Source: Chrysoporthe austroafricana
Taxonomy: Eukaryota; Ascomycota; Sordariomycetes; Diaporthales; Cryphonectriaceae
Assembly (NCBI GenBank): GCA_001051155.2
Contig: JYIP02000002.1
Coordinates: 751,583 to 815,582 of the forward strand
Length of the DNA stretch: 64,000 nt
Reading direction: 5' to 3'
The notes under the pieces were generated by a model. It searched no databases and was not told where the DNA came from. It saw only the letters and a program-made list of their open reading frames with translations. Positions 33,097 through 44,537 of the stretch are shown here, piece after piece; position 1 is the first letter of the stretch; the number at the start of each line of letters is the position of its first letter. A program made the translations under genes and the position numbers.

Positions 33097-35862
33097 ATGC
33101 CTGCAAGCGCGTCGTCTTCATCAGATGCTGGCGATTCCTCCTCTCCTCCGCCCGCCGCCAGCAGCATGCCATCCTCACCACCCCCAGATGAGTCGCCCGA
33201 CGTGGACGACGAGTACATCCCCGACCAGCGTCTCGTCGCGCAGGAGAAGGAGGCCCGCAAGCGCAACCTAGAAGTCGAGAACAAGCGCAATGCCTCGCTC
33301 AAGCGCAAGAGACGGCTGGTCACCAAGGAGGACCGCGACAAGAAGGCAAAGGAGCTTGACGATCTCCTGAGGCAGAGCGCAGCATTCTCCGACATCCTCA
33401 CCAAGAAGACACAGGTGCTCGGTCGTGTGGGAACCTCCCTCGACGGCCAGGCGCTGGGTGCGCACGACCTCGAGATGACCCAGCAGCCCAAGTGTCTGGT
33501 CGGTGGGACGATGCGTGATTACCAGCTCGAGGGTGTGACGTGGATGAAGGAGGTCTGCGCCCAGGGCATGAGTGGCATCTTGGCAGATGAGATGGGGCTG
33601 GGTGAGTTGCTCGTTTGGTGAGGCAGCGGGCCAGGGCTGACTTCTGCCCTAGGTAAAACCATCCAGACTATCGGTATCATTGGCAACTTGCGGGAGGTGG
33701 AGGATTACCTCGGCCCTCACCTCATCATCGCTCCGTTAAGCACCCTCTCCAATTGGATCGCCGAATTCCAGAAGTGGGCTCCCTCGATACCGGTCCTGAT
33801 GTACCATGGCCTTCCGGAGGAACGCCAGAAGCTTCACGGGAATCAACTGCTGCGCAACCTCAAGGGTGGCAGGCCTACCGAAAAGTTCCCCGTGGTTTGT
33901 ACAAGTTACGAGATGGTGATAAAAGACAGTTCTCTGCTTTCCAAGATCAACTGGGAGCTCATTATTATCGTATGTCTAATCCTGTCCAAGGAACCGGGAT
34001 TGTGCTAATACAGACCCAGGACGAGGGCCACAGGATGAAGAACGCGGAGTCGCGCTTGTTCCAAGAGGTCTGCAAGTTCACGTCCGCAACGCGATTCCTC
34101 ATCACCGGCACGCCGCTCCAGAACAACCTCAAAGAACTCTGGTCGCTCTTGCATTTCCTCATGCCTGCTATCTTCACGGACTGGGAGGCCTTTGAGACCT
34201 GGTTCGATTTCTCGGATCTCGAGGATGAAGAGGGAACAGAGCGATTTGTCCAAGACAAGGCAAACCATGACTTGGTCAAAAAGATCCACACCGTCCTCCA
34301 ACCGCTGCTCCTCCGCCGAGTAAAGGCAGACGTCGCTCACCACTTACCAAAGAAGAGAGAGTACGTCCTGTATGCACCGATGACGAAGGAGCAGACGGAT
34401 CTGTACAACAACATCACAGACAAGCGCGCCGACACCCGGTCCTACCTGGAGAACAAGCTTTTCGAGCGGCTGACTGGCACGACGAATACGCCGGCGAGTT
34501 CTAGGAAGACCACACCTGGTTCCTCGCGTGCTACTAGCGTAAACATCAAACCCGAGAAGCAGGCGGGTGGAGATGCTTTGACGGCTGCTTCTCCTGTCGC
34601 CAGCGTCAATGCCTTCGAACGGATGATGGGAAAGCCTCGCAAGCGTGGCAGACCTGCTAAGGGTAGTGCTGCGAAGACGAACAAGCGGAAGGACCCGCCC
34701 ACCTCAGGTGCTTCCACACCGAAGAGCATTAAGTCGAATGGCAGCAGCACACCATCTCGGACAACCAGAATCTCTGACCGCAAGACCTCCCGGAGATCAT
34801 ATAAACTTGACGAGTCAGACGATGACATGCTTTCAGACGACGACTTCGAGGCAAAGATCGCCGAGAGATACGCTGAGAATGATGCTGCAGAGACGGCAGG
34901 CACTCCCGAGTCCACCGAAGACGTAGAGCGCGCTGCGACTTTGGAGCTCGCAAAGAAGCAAATCGCGGGCAAGGCTCTGGGAAATCCTATGGTGCAGTTG
35001 CGTCTGGTGTGCAACTCGCCTTTGAACTTCTACGACCCTTTCCCTAACGGCGAGGGGTTCGACGAGACCATCATCACCTCTTCGGGAAAGATGCTTTTGC
35101 TCGACCGACTGCTGCCAGCTCTGTTCGAGCGGGGGCACAAGGTCCTTATTTTCTCCCAGTTCAAAACCCAGCTGGACATCCTGACGGATTATTGTGTTTT
35201 CAGGGGCTGGAACCACTGCCGCATTGACGGCTCCGTCTCGCAAAAAGACCGGCACGAACAGATCGAGTGGTTCAATTCGAGCGATGAATGCAAACTCTTC
35301 CTCCTGGGCACAAGGGCTGGTGGGCAGGGCATCAACTTGGCTAGTGCGGATACTGTTATCCTCTACGACTCAGACTGGAACCCTCAACAGGACCTGCAGG
35401 CACAAGACCGCTGCCACCGTATCGGTCAGACACGACCTGTGATTGTGTACCGCCTCGCGACTAAGGACACCGTTGAGGATAGCCTTCTGATGACCGCGGA
35501 TGCGAAGCGGCGTCTGGAGAAGCTTGTGATTCGAAAAGGCACCTATAGGACTCTTGGCCAGAAGAAAGACCTACACGAGGATCTCGACAAGGAGACCCTT
35601 CGTCATCTCTTGCTGAAGGACGGGGAGGTGTTCAAAGCCTCGGGAGATAATGACATCTTGAGCGATAGGGATATCGATGTTCTTTGCGATAGGTAAGTGG
35701 ATAATATCCTCAGGGGACACATCCATCATGGACATGGGTCTAATAATCGGAATTAGGAGCGACGCGGCATACACACGTGCGGCAAAGGGCGTAGGTAACG
35801 CGGATGGGTACCGCGTTGTGACGACCGGCGCCAATGGCCTGACTATCAACTCGGGAGGCTAG
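33097..35862 (+). CDS. IRC5: SNF2-family chromatin remodeler, IRC5/LSH/DDM1-like
   Basis: Predicted nuclear ATP-dependent DNA translocase of the LSH/HELLS group (yeast Irc5, Neurospora MUS-30). Four exons, 33097-33601, 33653-33969, 34020-35692 and 35757-35862, give 866 aa. Motif I is DEMGLGKT, split by intron 1 between G168 and K170. Motif II is DEGH (275-278), starting exactly at exon 3. Motif III is ITGTPLQNN, and motif VI is [15 protein letters not shown] (about 735-750). Between the two helicase lobes is a long Ser/Lys-rich insert (about 430-590) with an AT-hook-like RKRGRPAKG (RGRP 483-486) and an acidic patch. The last 35 residues come from a separate small exon. Assignment to the LSH group rests on overall lobe sequence; a tree would settle it. 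Confidence 0.92.
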
Positions 35863-37744
35863 AGGAGCTTTCCCAATGTCTGCGCTGCTTTCCGTGTTCA
35901 TTCAGCTTCATTCAAGGTTCGGTGTTCAGCTTGTACTCAGCGCATTGCACAATTGCGTTTCTCTTGTGACAAGTTGCTGCGCGTGGCAATTGGAGCGTTT
36001 TGTGTGGTTTCGGATAGATAGCCATGATGGCGGCTGGCACGGGGCAAGGCAGTATGTACGCTGTTGAACCAGATTTGTCGTGAAGGTGATCGAATCGAAT
36101 GTTACCGGCACTGTACAATTTGGGATCAGGATGAAGAAACCCGCTGTAGGGAGTTGTATATGGATTGAGACGTCATGGTTAAGGGTAGCAAGTTTCGCTG
36201 CGCAGACCTTACATATTAAAATTTCGCCGTGAAAAGGCATCAAAAATGCGTCTTTTCCAATGCTCTCCAGCTCCGCTGACATCAAAGGTAACAGGGAGGC
36301 ACCTGCCAGAAGCATCCTCTGCATGGAGACCCTCCGAGAGTGAACTCACCTGCGCGAACTCCGAGAGGATCTAGGGAAGCCGTTGTTGAGTCCTCGCAAG
36401 CCGCGACGCTTCAAATCCAACGAGCTAGCTACCTTTCCCTTCCCTTTTTCGGTTGCGTTCTCCTTTGTCAAGGTCGGGTCTGCTTGGGGGCCCAACTCCC
36501 GTGGAGCCTCAGGTTGCCTGTCAGCCCGTATGGATAAGACTTGGTAGAAAAAGAAAATGTAACGAATACAGAACTGGATATCTATTGGTCGTGTGGAGGA
36601 CGTCGTATCCATGGCCACGCAAGTATGGCTCTAATGTGTACACCATACCCGACGCGGATGATGTCGCCGACTATCCGCGGACAAAGAAAGATATCGAAAG
36701 GTCCGATTTTCTTGACTGCTATTCTTCAGTGCTCTGTCTTCATTCAACCCCCGTCTAGAGCTATAGACTCGGTGTCCGACTGCAGCAAAACCCAGGATGC
36801 TTGCCTCCAGCACCACCTGCGCCGTCCCCGGAGGGCATGGCGACCCCCTCTACCGGACAGCTCATCTTTGCCATCGTCGCCCAGATCTCCTTATAGTCGA
36901 GCAGAGACTACGCTGTAGGGCCCAAGAAAAAAAAAAGGAAAAAAAATTAGAAGTCGGCTCAGGTACCGAAGGGCATGGCTTGTAGTTGTCCCGGTCAATC
37001 AGCGAGTGGGCCATATGCGCCGCCCAATTTTCAAGATGTAGCTGGAATGAACGAGGAGAATCTAACAGCACAAAATAGGGCGTCTAACAATATTATTATT
37101 AAGTCAGAAGCTCTTGACCAGCAGATATTCTGTTGGAGGCTTTTAAGACTATCGTCATCTGAATACTTGGCAAGAACAATTTATGCTACAAGACGTTTAG
37201 TACCGTTGCCAATAGAAACAATTACAGGGTTTAATCAGCTAATTATGTGGTACTATCACCTCGTTCTGGTCACATTAAACGACAAGCAGCTGTCGCAGCG
37301 TTGCCCTAATCATTAGACAGATGACGACCTACGACTGCATACTTGCGCAAGCTAAAGCAGAAAAAGGTGCCAAGAGGAAGAAGACAATAGCATACTGTCT
37401 AGCTATCCAAATGGGACCATACTGGCTTCTTCATGTCTTTGTGGCCATCATTAGAACATAATGAGACTTGGTGCCAGGCAAACGACTTCCTGGAGAGGCA
37501 TACATCTGTGCCGCTCTGATTCTTTGTCCTCACAACACCTTGTCTTGCAACAATGCAGCAACTTTCATACGGATGCACTGTGTGTTTGAGATGAATTAGA
37601 ACAAAATCCTACGTAGCCCTTTCCTGACGGTAAGCTTGTACAAGTCGTGAACTACTCTCTCCCACCTAGCCTCCTGCGCTTTTACACACCCCTTCTAAAC
37701 GACTGGACGCACTGCAGCCCCTTCTCGAGCCTCTGCTGATCCTG
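35863..37744. other. Spacer with AT-rich block, no supportable gene
   Basis: The first 300 bp are the presumed 3' flank of the SNF2 gene. From about 36930 to 37660 base composition turns AT-rich compared with neighbouring genes. Only short frames are present (for example 36975-37316), with no recognised domain. I looked for transposase, integrase or reverse transcriptase motifs and saw none. The block may be a decayed element or plain intergenic DNA. Confidence 0.5.
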
Positions 37745-38794
37745 ATGCCTCTGCCAAGGAAGAGGGGTGTGGAGAGGCCACGGGAGCGAAAGTGGTGGGA
37801 GGAAGATGACCTGCCGGTACAGGACGAGAAGTCGGGATCCTTCAGCCTGAAAGCAACTCTCGGCGTCATATTCTCCTGTTGTAAAGACACAACATGCAGC
37901 GAAGTTCCCGACGACGACCCCGACCCCGTAGAGCCCGAGACGGGATTCAACTGCTACGCAGTCAATGAGGCGTACGAGAAGCCTCCCGTTGTTCCGACAG
38001 AGGACGACTCCGCCCAGAACCATGCGGACAGAACCCACCGCAGTGTCATCGAGACGCTGCGGAGGGTCGCGGCCGATCTCAAGCGCAAGGATAAGAAGCG
38101 GCAGGGGAGAGTCGTGAGCGACGATGCGTCTAGAGATAGCAGCTCGTGCGGCAGCAGCGTCCACACCGTGCCGTCCATGTCCGACATGATGCCGTATCTC
38201 TATCGCGAAGAAGAGACCGCCCCATCACCACCCAAGCCGGCGCCGGAGCCCCTCCGCAGGGCCCTCCTCTACTTCACGCTCGAGCGCCCGAACCATGGCG
38301 GCTTCGTCCGCCACAGCGCGCACCCCATGTCCCTCGATCTCTCCACCGCGGGCGGCGCGTCGCTCGCCGCAAGCCTGCTCCGCGGCTACCTGACGCTCCA
38401 GCCGCAGCGGTTCCTCGACCACTTCGACCTGCCCCACGCCGGCGACGGCGAGGAGGAGAAGGACAAGAAGGGCGCCGCTGGCAGCGGCCTCGTGGTGAAC
38501 CTCCCGCAGCTGTTCAGCCCCTACTGCGAGGAGAGGGAGGCGGTGGAGGGGGTCTGGGGCGGCGGCCTGCGGTGGGCCTGGGCGGACGCGCGGGAGGAGG
38601 CGTTCGCAGAGGCGCTGGTGGAACTACTGATGGGTGTTGCTGAGCGCAGGGCGTCGGAGGAGACAGGCGGCAAGGTGACGCTGGACGTCGTGTGTGTCGT
38701 GAGACAGTTGTTTGACGACGGGAAAGGGTACGGGATGCCCATGGATGTGAGAAGAATCGCTCAGAAGAAGCAGGACGTTGATGGCGAGATCTAG
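37745..38794 (+). CDS. Conserved-looking hypothetical protein, 349 aa
   Basis: Intronless frame from ATG at 37745 to TAG. The N-terminus is basic (MPLPRKRGVERPRERKWWEE), followed by a short cysteine cluster (IFSCCKDTTC, about residues 42-51) and an acidic/proline region. A basic helix (VIETLRRVAADLKRKDKK) comes next. The C-terminal two-thirds, from about 165, read as a compact globular segment with many leucines, tryptophans and phenylalanines (LLYFTLERPNHGGF, LLRGYLTLQPQRFLDHFDLP). Codon use is C/G-ending as in the other genes, and the opposite strand is less protein-like. I do not recognise the family, and there is no signal peptide or membrane segment. Confidence 0.65.
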   Translation: MPLPRKRGVERPRERKWWEEDDLPVQDEKSGSFSLKATLGVIFSCCKDTTCSEVPDDDPDPVEPETGFNCYAVNEAYEKPPVVPTEDDSAQNHADRTHRSVIETLRRVAADLKRKDKKRQGRVVSDDASRDSSSCGSSVHTVPSMSDMMPYLYREEETAPSPPKPAPEPLRRALLYFTLERPNHGGFVRHSAHPMSLDLSTAGGASLAASLLRGYLTLQPQRFLDHFDLPHAGDGEEEKDKKGAAGSGLVVNLPQLFSPYCEEREAVEGVWGGGLRWAWADAREEAFAEALVELLMGVAERRASEETGGKVTLDVVCVVRQLFDDGKGYGMPMDVRRIAQKKQDVDGEI

Positions 38795-39044
38795 AAGAGC
38801 ATAGAAGCCTGAATATTACGACCGCTTTCGCCAGTCCTTCACGTAGAACATCATAGTCACGGAAATTGATTCACATATTAATAAGTATTTGGTCCAGCAG
38901 TGTATTGTAAAGTCAGGGCAGACGACCTGCTGCCTATTTGGTGTAGCCTTTTGAACTTCAGCTATAAGCCAGTAACTCATCCTTCAAATCAGAAAGATGG
39001 ATGGTGAGCCCACCACATGCCACGATCCCGTCATCATTCATGAA

Positions 39045-40196
39045 TTACTCACTGTTGGAGTCACCAGTGAGCTCCTCCATCAACTCCTTCATCTCCTTGC
39101 CGTCGACCTTCTCGTTGTCGAAGTTCTCAACCTTCACCTTCACGTCTTTCATCTCCTCGTCCTCGACGTTCTCATCGTCGACGTTCTCATCATCGACACC
39201 ATCAGCCTTCACCTTCACATCCTTCATCTCCTCGTACTGGACGTTCTCGTCATCGACCTTCTCAGTCTTCACCTTCACGCCCTCCATCTCCTCGTTCTTG
39301 ACCTTCTCGCCCTGAAACTCCTCGCCGTCAGTCTCCTCGTTGTCAGTCCCGTCACCGTCAGTCTTGCGTACCTTCTTGAAAACCTTCTCGTTTCTGAAAG
39401 CCTTCCCGATGGTCTTCTTGGCAGCTTTCTTGGCACGCTTCTTGGCAGCGGTCTCCTGACCGACATGGCTGGCGCTCTTCGTGACCTTGCCCTTCATGAC
39501 GGCCCGCTGGCGGTCGCTCACGTCCTTGTGGCTGACGGGCAGGAAGTCCTCCAACTTAAGAGTCTTCTTCACCTCCGCCCACTTCGCCTCCCGCTCCTCC
39601 CGCTCCTGCTTGGTCTCGGGGGTGCTGGCCCACTCCATGTCGACGCCTGGGACGCGCAGCTGCGCCACCTCGAGGATATCGGAGTCGAGAGGCACGAAGT
39701 AGGCGTTGAGTCCCATGATGGTGAGGACGGGGCCTTGGCCGGGGCCTGAGACGTCCAGCATTGGGGCGCTAGCAGCAGCAGGAACAGGAGCGGCAGCGGC
39801 AGCGGCAGCAATAGGAGCAGCAGCAGGAGGAGCAGCAGGAAGAGGAGCAGCAGGAAGAGGAGCAGCAGGGCCAGGGGCACCGACGTTACCAGCTTGATTG
39901 GCGGCGACAGCCTGGGGCTGGCCGGGGACGGCAGCTCGGGCGAAAGCGCCGCCGTTGTTGACATGGGCAGTGGCGATGGCCTTCAGCTTGCTGATGTCGG
40001 CCAGAGAGAGCGCCGGGCACGTACCCTTAGGGGTGTCAGGCGGGAGGTAGCTGAAGTAGGTGGGCCAGCCGGCAGGGTCAGCGATGCCAGCAGGCGGGCT
40101 GTACTCCTCGCGGGGGATGACGAGCCACTCGGCCCTGAGCTTGTCCCACCAGGCCCGCCGGCGGACCTGTGCGGCGGCTATCTCCTGACGGTTCAT
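39045..40196 (-). CDS. Hypothetical protein with acidic repeat tail, 383 aa
   Basis: Intronless frame from the ATG at 40196. Residues 1-90 contain Trp/Tyr-rich sequence (RRRAWWDKLRAEWLVIPREE, GWPTYFSYLPPDTPKG) that looks globular. An Ala/Pro-rich linker follows (about 95-150), then a second conserved-looking block (TIMGLNAYFVPLDSDILEVAQ). A lysine-rich, possibly nuclear-localising segment comes next (AAKKRAKKAAKKTIGKAF). The last 110 residues are imperfect repeats of a VDDENV-EEMKDVKVK type, highly charged and probably disordered. No family recognised. A poly-CTC-like open frame on the opposite strand is only the complement of these repeats. Confidence 0.65.
   Translation of the reverse strand: MNRQEIAAAQVRRRAWWDKLRAEWLVIPREEYSPPAGIADPAGWPTYFSYLPPDTPKGTCPALSLADISKLKAIATAHVNNGGAFARAAVPGQPQAVAANQAGNVGAPGPAAPLPAAPLPAAPPAAAPIAAAAAAAPVPAAASAPMLDVSGPGQGPVLTIMGLNAYFVPLDSDILEVAQLRVPGVDMEWASTPETKQEREEREAKWAEVKKTLKLEDFLPVSHKDVSDRQRAVMKGKVTKSASHVGQETAAKKRAKKAAKKTIGKAFRNEKVFKKVRKTDGDGTDNEETDGEEFQGEKVKNEEMEGVKVKTEKVDDENVQYEEMKDVKVKADGVDDENVDDENVEDEEMKDVKVKVENFDNEKVDGKEMKELMEELTGDSNSE
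39127..39312 (-). repeat. Imperfect coding repeats in the acidic tail
   Basis: Degenerate tandem units, rich in CTTCACCTTCAC and TTCTCGTCGTCGAC-like motifs on the plus strand, encode alternating acidic and Lys/Val residues. Units differ in length but keep frame. Confidence 0.75.
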
Positions 40197-40917
40197 AGTG
40201 AGGCTTTTGGTTTGGCGGTTGGTACGATGGTGGATGGGGTGTTATAAGAGGATGGGTGGCTCTGGTGAGCTGGAGCTGAGGGTGTTCGCTTCGTGACCGT
40301 GCCTGACGGTGTGATTAAAAATGAGGATGAGTAAAGTGAGTTGGATGAGATAGAATAGGAAGAGGTAAGTGGTGGTGAAGAGCTTGAAATATCAACAACG
40401 CGGTATATGGTTGACAGCTTGAGATTGCCGCGTTGTTGATCTGTGAAAGGGAGGAGGGAAACTCAGAAGTGAACGGAGAGGATAGAGAGTCTTCCTTTTG
40501 GAGCTTGCTCGCTGCCGGCTGGGGCTTCGTCCGGCAAAATAAAATATTAAAGCTTGAGGTCGCCTCGATGATAAATTGCTTCTAAATTCGCTGATTGGCA
40601 GAGAGCTGCGGTAAACTGCGAAAAATATCGTTTAATTCGGGGAACACGTGAGGTTCCCAGCCACCCATATAGCATCGTACTGGCAAGCAGAGCATCGTAA
40701 GTTGTGAGGGCCATCTAATTTATTTTACACTGTGCTCAGCTTCCTAGATAGATTGGCATAAGATACATTCTGCCTTTGCTATAAGCCCACCATAGAGATC
40801 CTGCCCAGTCGTCCAGCAGGTGGTGTGATGAGCGTACGCAATATTGAAAGGTCCCGTCCATCGCTGAGGCGTTACTCGTCCCTCCGCGCAGCCCCGTCAC
40901 GGTACCAGAGCACCGCA
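40197..40917. other. Spacer between acidic-repeat gene and P450
   Basis: It holds the upstream region of the minus-strand gene starting at 40196 and the 3' flank of the P450. An interrupted inverted repeat near 40395-40440 pairs ATCAACAACGCGG with CCGCGTTGTTGAT, with a 20-bp loop, and could form a 13-bp hairpin. The rest is unremarkable and moderately AT-rich. Confidence 0.6.
40395..40440. repeat. 13-bp perfect inverted repeat (hairpin)
   Basis: ATCAACAACGCGG is followed, after about 20 bp, by its exact reverse complement CCGCGTTGTTGAT. It lies about 200 bp upstream of the start codon at 40196, where it could be a binding site for a dimeric regulator or a hairpin in the leader. Confidence 0.75.
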
Positions 40918-42651
40918 CTAGGTCGCCACGCGGGGGTGGAATTTCACCATCAGCGCAGGCTTCTTCCAGAGACCCATGTCCACACACGCGTCGTACCAGT
41001 TGTCGATCTTGGAGGCCATCTCCAGATCATATGTCCACACTATCTTGGCCACAGCAATCCTCATCTCCATGTATGCCATGTTAACACCCAAGCAGGCCCT
41101 CGGCCCCGTCGAGAACGGCTGGAACGCCCGCTTGTCGTCTCCTTCGAACCCAGCTCCGATCCACCTCTCTGGGTGGTACTCCTCACCGTTGACCCAGTAG
41201 CGTGGGTGGGTATGCAAGCTCAAGGGGTCACAGTGCACTATCGTGCCCTTGGGCACATACCGCCCATCGATGATAGCGCCGGGACAGTCGCGGGGCAGAC
41301 CAAACGTAACAGGCGGGAAGATACGGAGTGCCTCCTCAATACAGCCGTGCAGGTAGGGGAGGGCGGCGGTGGCGTCGCCGGTGATCTCCTCGAGAGACTT
41401 GAAGGACCCGCGCACCTCGGCGGTCAGCTCCTGGAGGCAGGCTGGGTGCTTGAGGAGGTACCAGGTGAGACCAGACAGGGTCGTAGCAGTCGTCTCAGAG
41501 CCGGCGATGATCAGCGTGTCGGCGTTTCCGATAATCTCGCTCTCAGTGAACTTGCCGCCCTTGAGGAGGTGGCTGAAGAAGTCGGCACGCCCCATGTCGC
41601 CCAGCTCGAGGCGCCGCCTGGCCTTCTCGCGCGTGAGGACCTGGTGCTGTCCGGCCGCGCTCGCGATGTCCGGGGTATAGTACCAGTTCATATAAAGCGG
41701 GGCCAGAAGACCGTACTTGCGAGCAGTGCGCCTGAGTCCGCTGTGTTGGAGGTACTTGAATATTAGCTGGATCCAATGGTTGGAGCCCTGGCTCACGGCC
41801 TCAAACGGCTCGCCGAAGGCCAGATCCCCTAGATAGAGGCGTTAGCGGCTAGTATCCAGTAGTGACAGAGAGCATGCCTACCGATCACGTCAAAGGTCAG
41901 CCAGTTCCATGCGCTGGTGGCATTCACTGGTTCCTTCCCGCCATCGCCCAGCTTGCCAAGCTGCTCCATCAGGAGGTTCACGTATTGATGGACGACGTCT
42001 TCCTGATCCCGGAGGGCACGAGCGCTGAAGGCATGCGACAAGGCTCTTCTCTGCTCAGCGTGTGCGACGGGATCTCGAACCCGGACGATGCGAGGCTCGT
42101 CCAGTTCATACCATTCATTCTTCAGGAAGCGCTCCTGGCCGTGTTTCACATGCCCATATATATCACGATATGCCTGAGGATTGGCAAATGATAGTCTGTT
42201 TGGGCCGAGCCTTATAACATCACCTTAGGAACATGTCAGTAGTGATCTTCGGCCCTGGGCGCAGGATCTAGTCTGGGCCCCATGCTGGCATGCGAAGACA
42301 TACCATGCTTGCGGTGGAGTTCCCTTATGTTGAAGCACCCCCGGCCGCAGGTCATGTTGCGATTATACCAAGTCTAGTGATCTCTTAGAATGCCAGCAGT
42401 GTAAGAGAAGAAATGTGTGGTGAGGGCTGACCTCTGTAACAGCCGCCAACTTCGGCCCAGGATACTTGGCAAGAGGGTGGAAATAGAGCAAGTAGACACA
42501 TCTTGCCACCAGATAGATCCCGACCTGTACACAAAATCAGTGGATGATCCGATGAGGATCTCTTGCAAAGGGTTCAAGAACGTACGCCTGCCAGGCCCAA
42601 GAGCCAGAGGCTGGTCAGGGGAAGTGCTGTCTCTGCCAAGTAGGGCGGCAT
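40918..42651 (-). CDS. Membrane-anchored cytochrome P450 monooxygenase
   Basis: Predicted ER-bound heme-thiolate monooxygenase needing a P450 reductase; substrate unknown. Five exons keep frame: 42586-42651, 42432-42524, 42304-42373, 41882-42223, 40918-41828, giving 493 aa. The ATG at 42651 opens an N-terminal anchor that crosses intron 1 ([13 protein letters not shown] then [15 protein letters not shown]). The hinge [10 protein letters not shown] and the motif [20 protein letters not shown] follow. The I-helix is AGSETTATT (about 299-307), ExxR is E356-ALR359, and the heme loop is [10 protein letters not shown] with ligand C436. The sequence style resembles the CYP65 group (isotrichodermin C-15 hydroxylase-like), a guess from motifs only. 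No polyketide synthase, terpene cyclase or transporter gene lies nearby in this window. Confidence 0.92.
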
Positions 42652-44537
42652 AGCGAGGGTGCTTGTGAATATCGAACTCGAGAGGAGGTAAAAGACGTGA
42701 CGGCTGCAGCAGCGCCAGTCACATATGATATATAAGTGCAGATTATAGGGGTGCGAACCGCCATGGATCGAGATGGATCCCTAGGTTGCATCTGCCTCGG
42801 CGCCGGACGGACTGCCGTCGTGCCATCGAACAAGCCGCCCCCCGCCTTTCGCTGGAGACTGATATGTCTGTAGGGCAGGCGTTCCCCACAGCAGGGCCAA
42901 CCAGCGCGGCCAGCATCCTTCGCTACGCCGTGCATCGTAGCATGAGGTGCCGGTGTCCCCCAAGCTGCGGGAATAGGGAGGGCGAGGACGATGCGCGGTA
43001 GGAACAAAGGCCCATGTCGACAGCACGGGCCTGTTGGACCCGCATGCAGCTGCCCAACCAGAACTGCCCTGTTACAGAGCGGATCAGCACCGATATTGCT
43101 CAGAAGGATGCATTTTGCACCAGGTATATACCGAGGACGCGACGTTCGTTCCACCCTCGCAGGGGGGTCAAGAAGGACTATACGCGATGTTGGGGCGGTT
43201 AGGACGGCACCGAAACGGGGCCGGGATGGATGTGGGCCAACTGCTGCGTACTCAAATTAAGCACTCGGGGTTGGTCCAAGCGCAGCGAGGTTGGTGATCC
43301 TCTATGGATCATCGTGACGGTTGTGGGCTGGTGAGTATCTGCCGCCGCCTTGCGGGTTGTCGGCGCCACCAGGAAGCCCGAGGTCCCATGCACATTGGTC
43401 CGGATCTCTACCGGTCCGGGAGGCAGGCGAGAGGCACGCTGCGATGTCTTGCATCAATAATTAGACGCAGGTTGCAGCTGGGTGGCTGCTTCCGATCTCA
43501 TGGTGGTCCCGGTGAGAAGGCCATCGTCGCCTTCTTCGCCTTCTTCTTCTCCTACTTTTCCTGCTCTTTGTCGTCGTCGTCGTCCTCCTCCTCCTCATCC
43601 TCGTCCTCTTCCACCACCAGCTTTTCTTTTTTATTTGGGTCTGTCTTCCTGGCGGGGGTATATGATGCCATATAGATCCTCAGCCCGCGTCAATTGACTA
43701 GAAGAAGGCCTCACAACGTACGAGGCACAGACAGCACGACCAAGTTTGGCTGTCGTGGGTGCACTCAAGCCCACGCGCCGTTGGTGTTGTATATGGGTCG
43801 GTGTCAAGGCGCAGAGAATATTAGGACTTGCAGCTGGAGCGGCACAGGACCGACGAGAGGAGCCGCGGGTTCAGGTGTGCGCTCTCGACTGGATGAACCT
43901 AAGACACCGCAAGGTTCGGGAGACGACATCCCAGACCTGGAAGACGTCGGTTGCCGGCTGCCGGCTGCTTGCATGCCAAGTTGACGAACAGTTGCATATA
44001 GTAAGTTCGAGTAAGTATAGTACCGAGTACGGCACGCCGGCCTCGAGAGGTCTGTAACGTCATGGACGCTGCCTTTGCGGACAGAAACATGTAGGCGCCT
44101 GCTCACGGATAGGCCACATCCAGAGGGAACGTCGGGAGTGGACGATCGTGATGACTGCTTATGCTCCCCTTCAGACGTCGTTATAAGCCTCGATCGAGCA
44201 TCGAAGGGCACGCACAAGTCCACCCGGTACCTCCGCAGGTGGCCCCCTGGAGACGGGCTTGTAGCACACTATCATGGCGACGGGACCTCCTCGTCGGGCT
44301 ACGTTAAGGCGGTACACCTGGTGTACTATGGGTGTACGGCTCATCCGGACCCCTCAGGGCCCTCGTACTTCGTTCCTGGAGCGCGCGGTGAGATTTTTGA
44401 ATCGAAACTCCCGAACTGGGCACAGCGTCAAATGCAAATTCGACCTTACCACTCTCTACTATGCCTGGCACGCCGGACTCCTAGGTCCCCTCCGCCCTCG
44501 CCTCCTGGAGCTCCTGACCGCCAGCATCCTCGTCAGG
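42652..44537. other. Divergent spacer between P450 and the 783-aa gene
   Basis: 1.9 kb holding the P450 promoter on the left and the promoter of the gene at 44538 on the right. A TATATAA-like string at 42727-42735 lies about 80 bp upstream of the P450 start, at a plausible TATA distance on the minus strand. A TCG/TCC-rich microsatellite-like run lies at 43571-43615. No coding frame could be supported. Confidence 0.55.
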
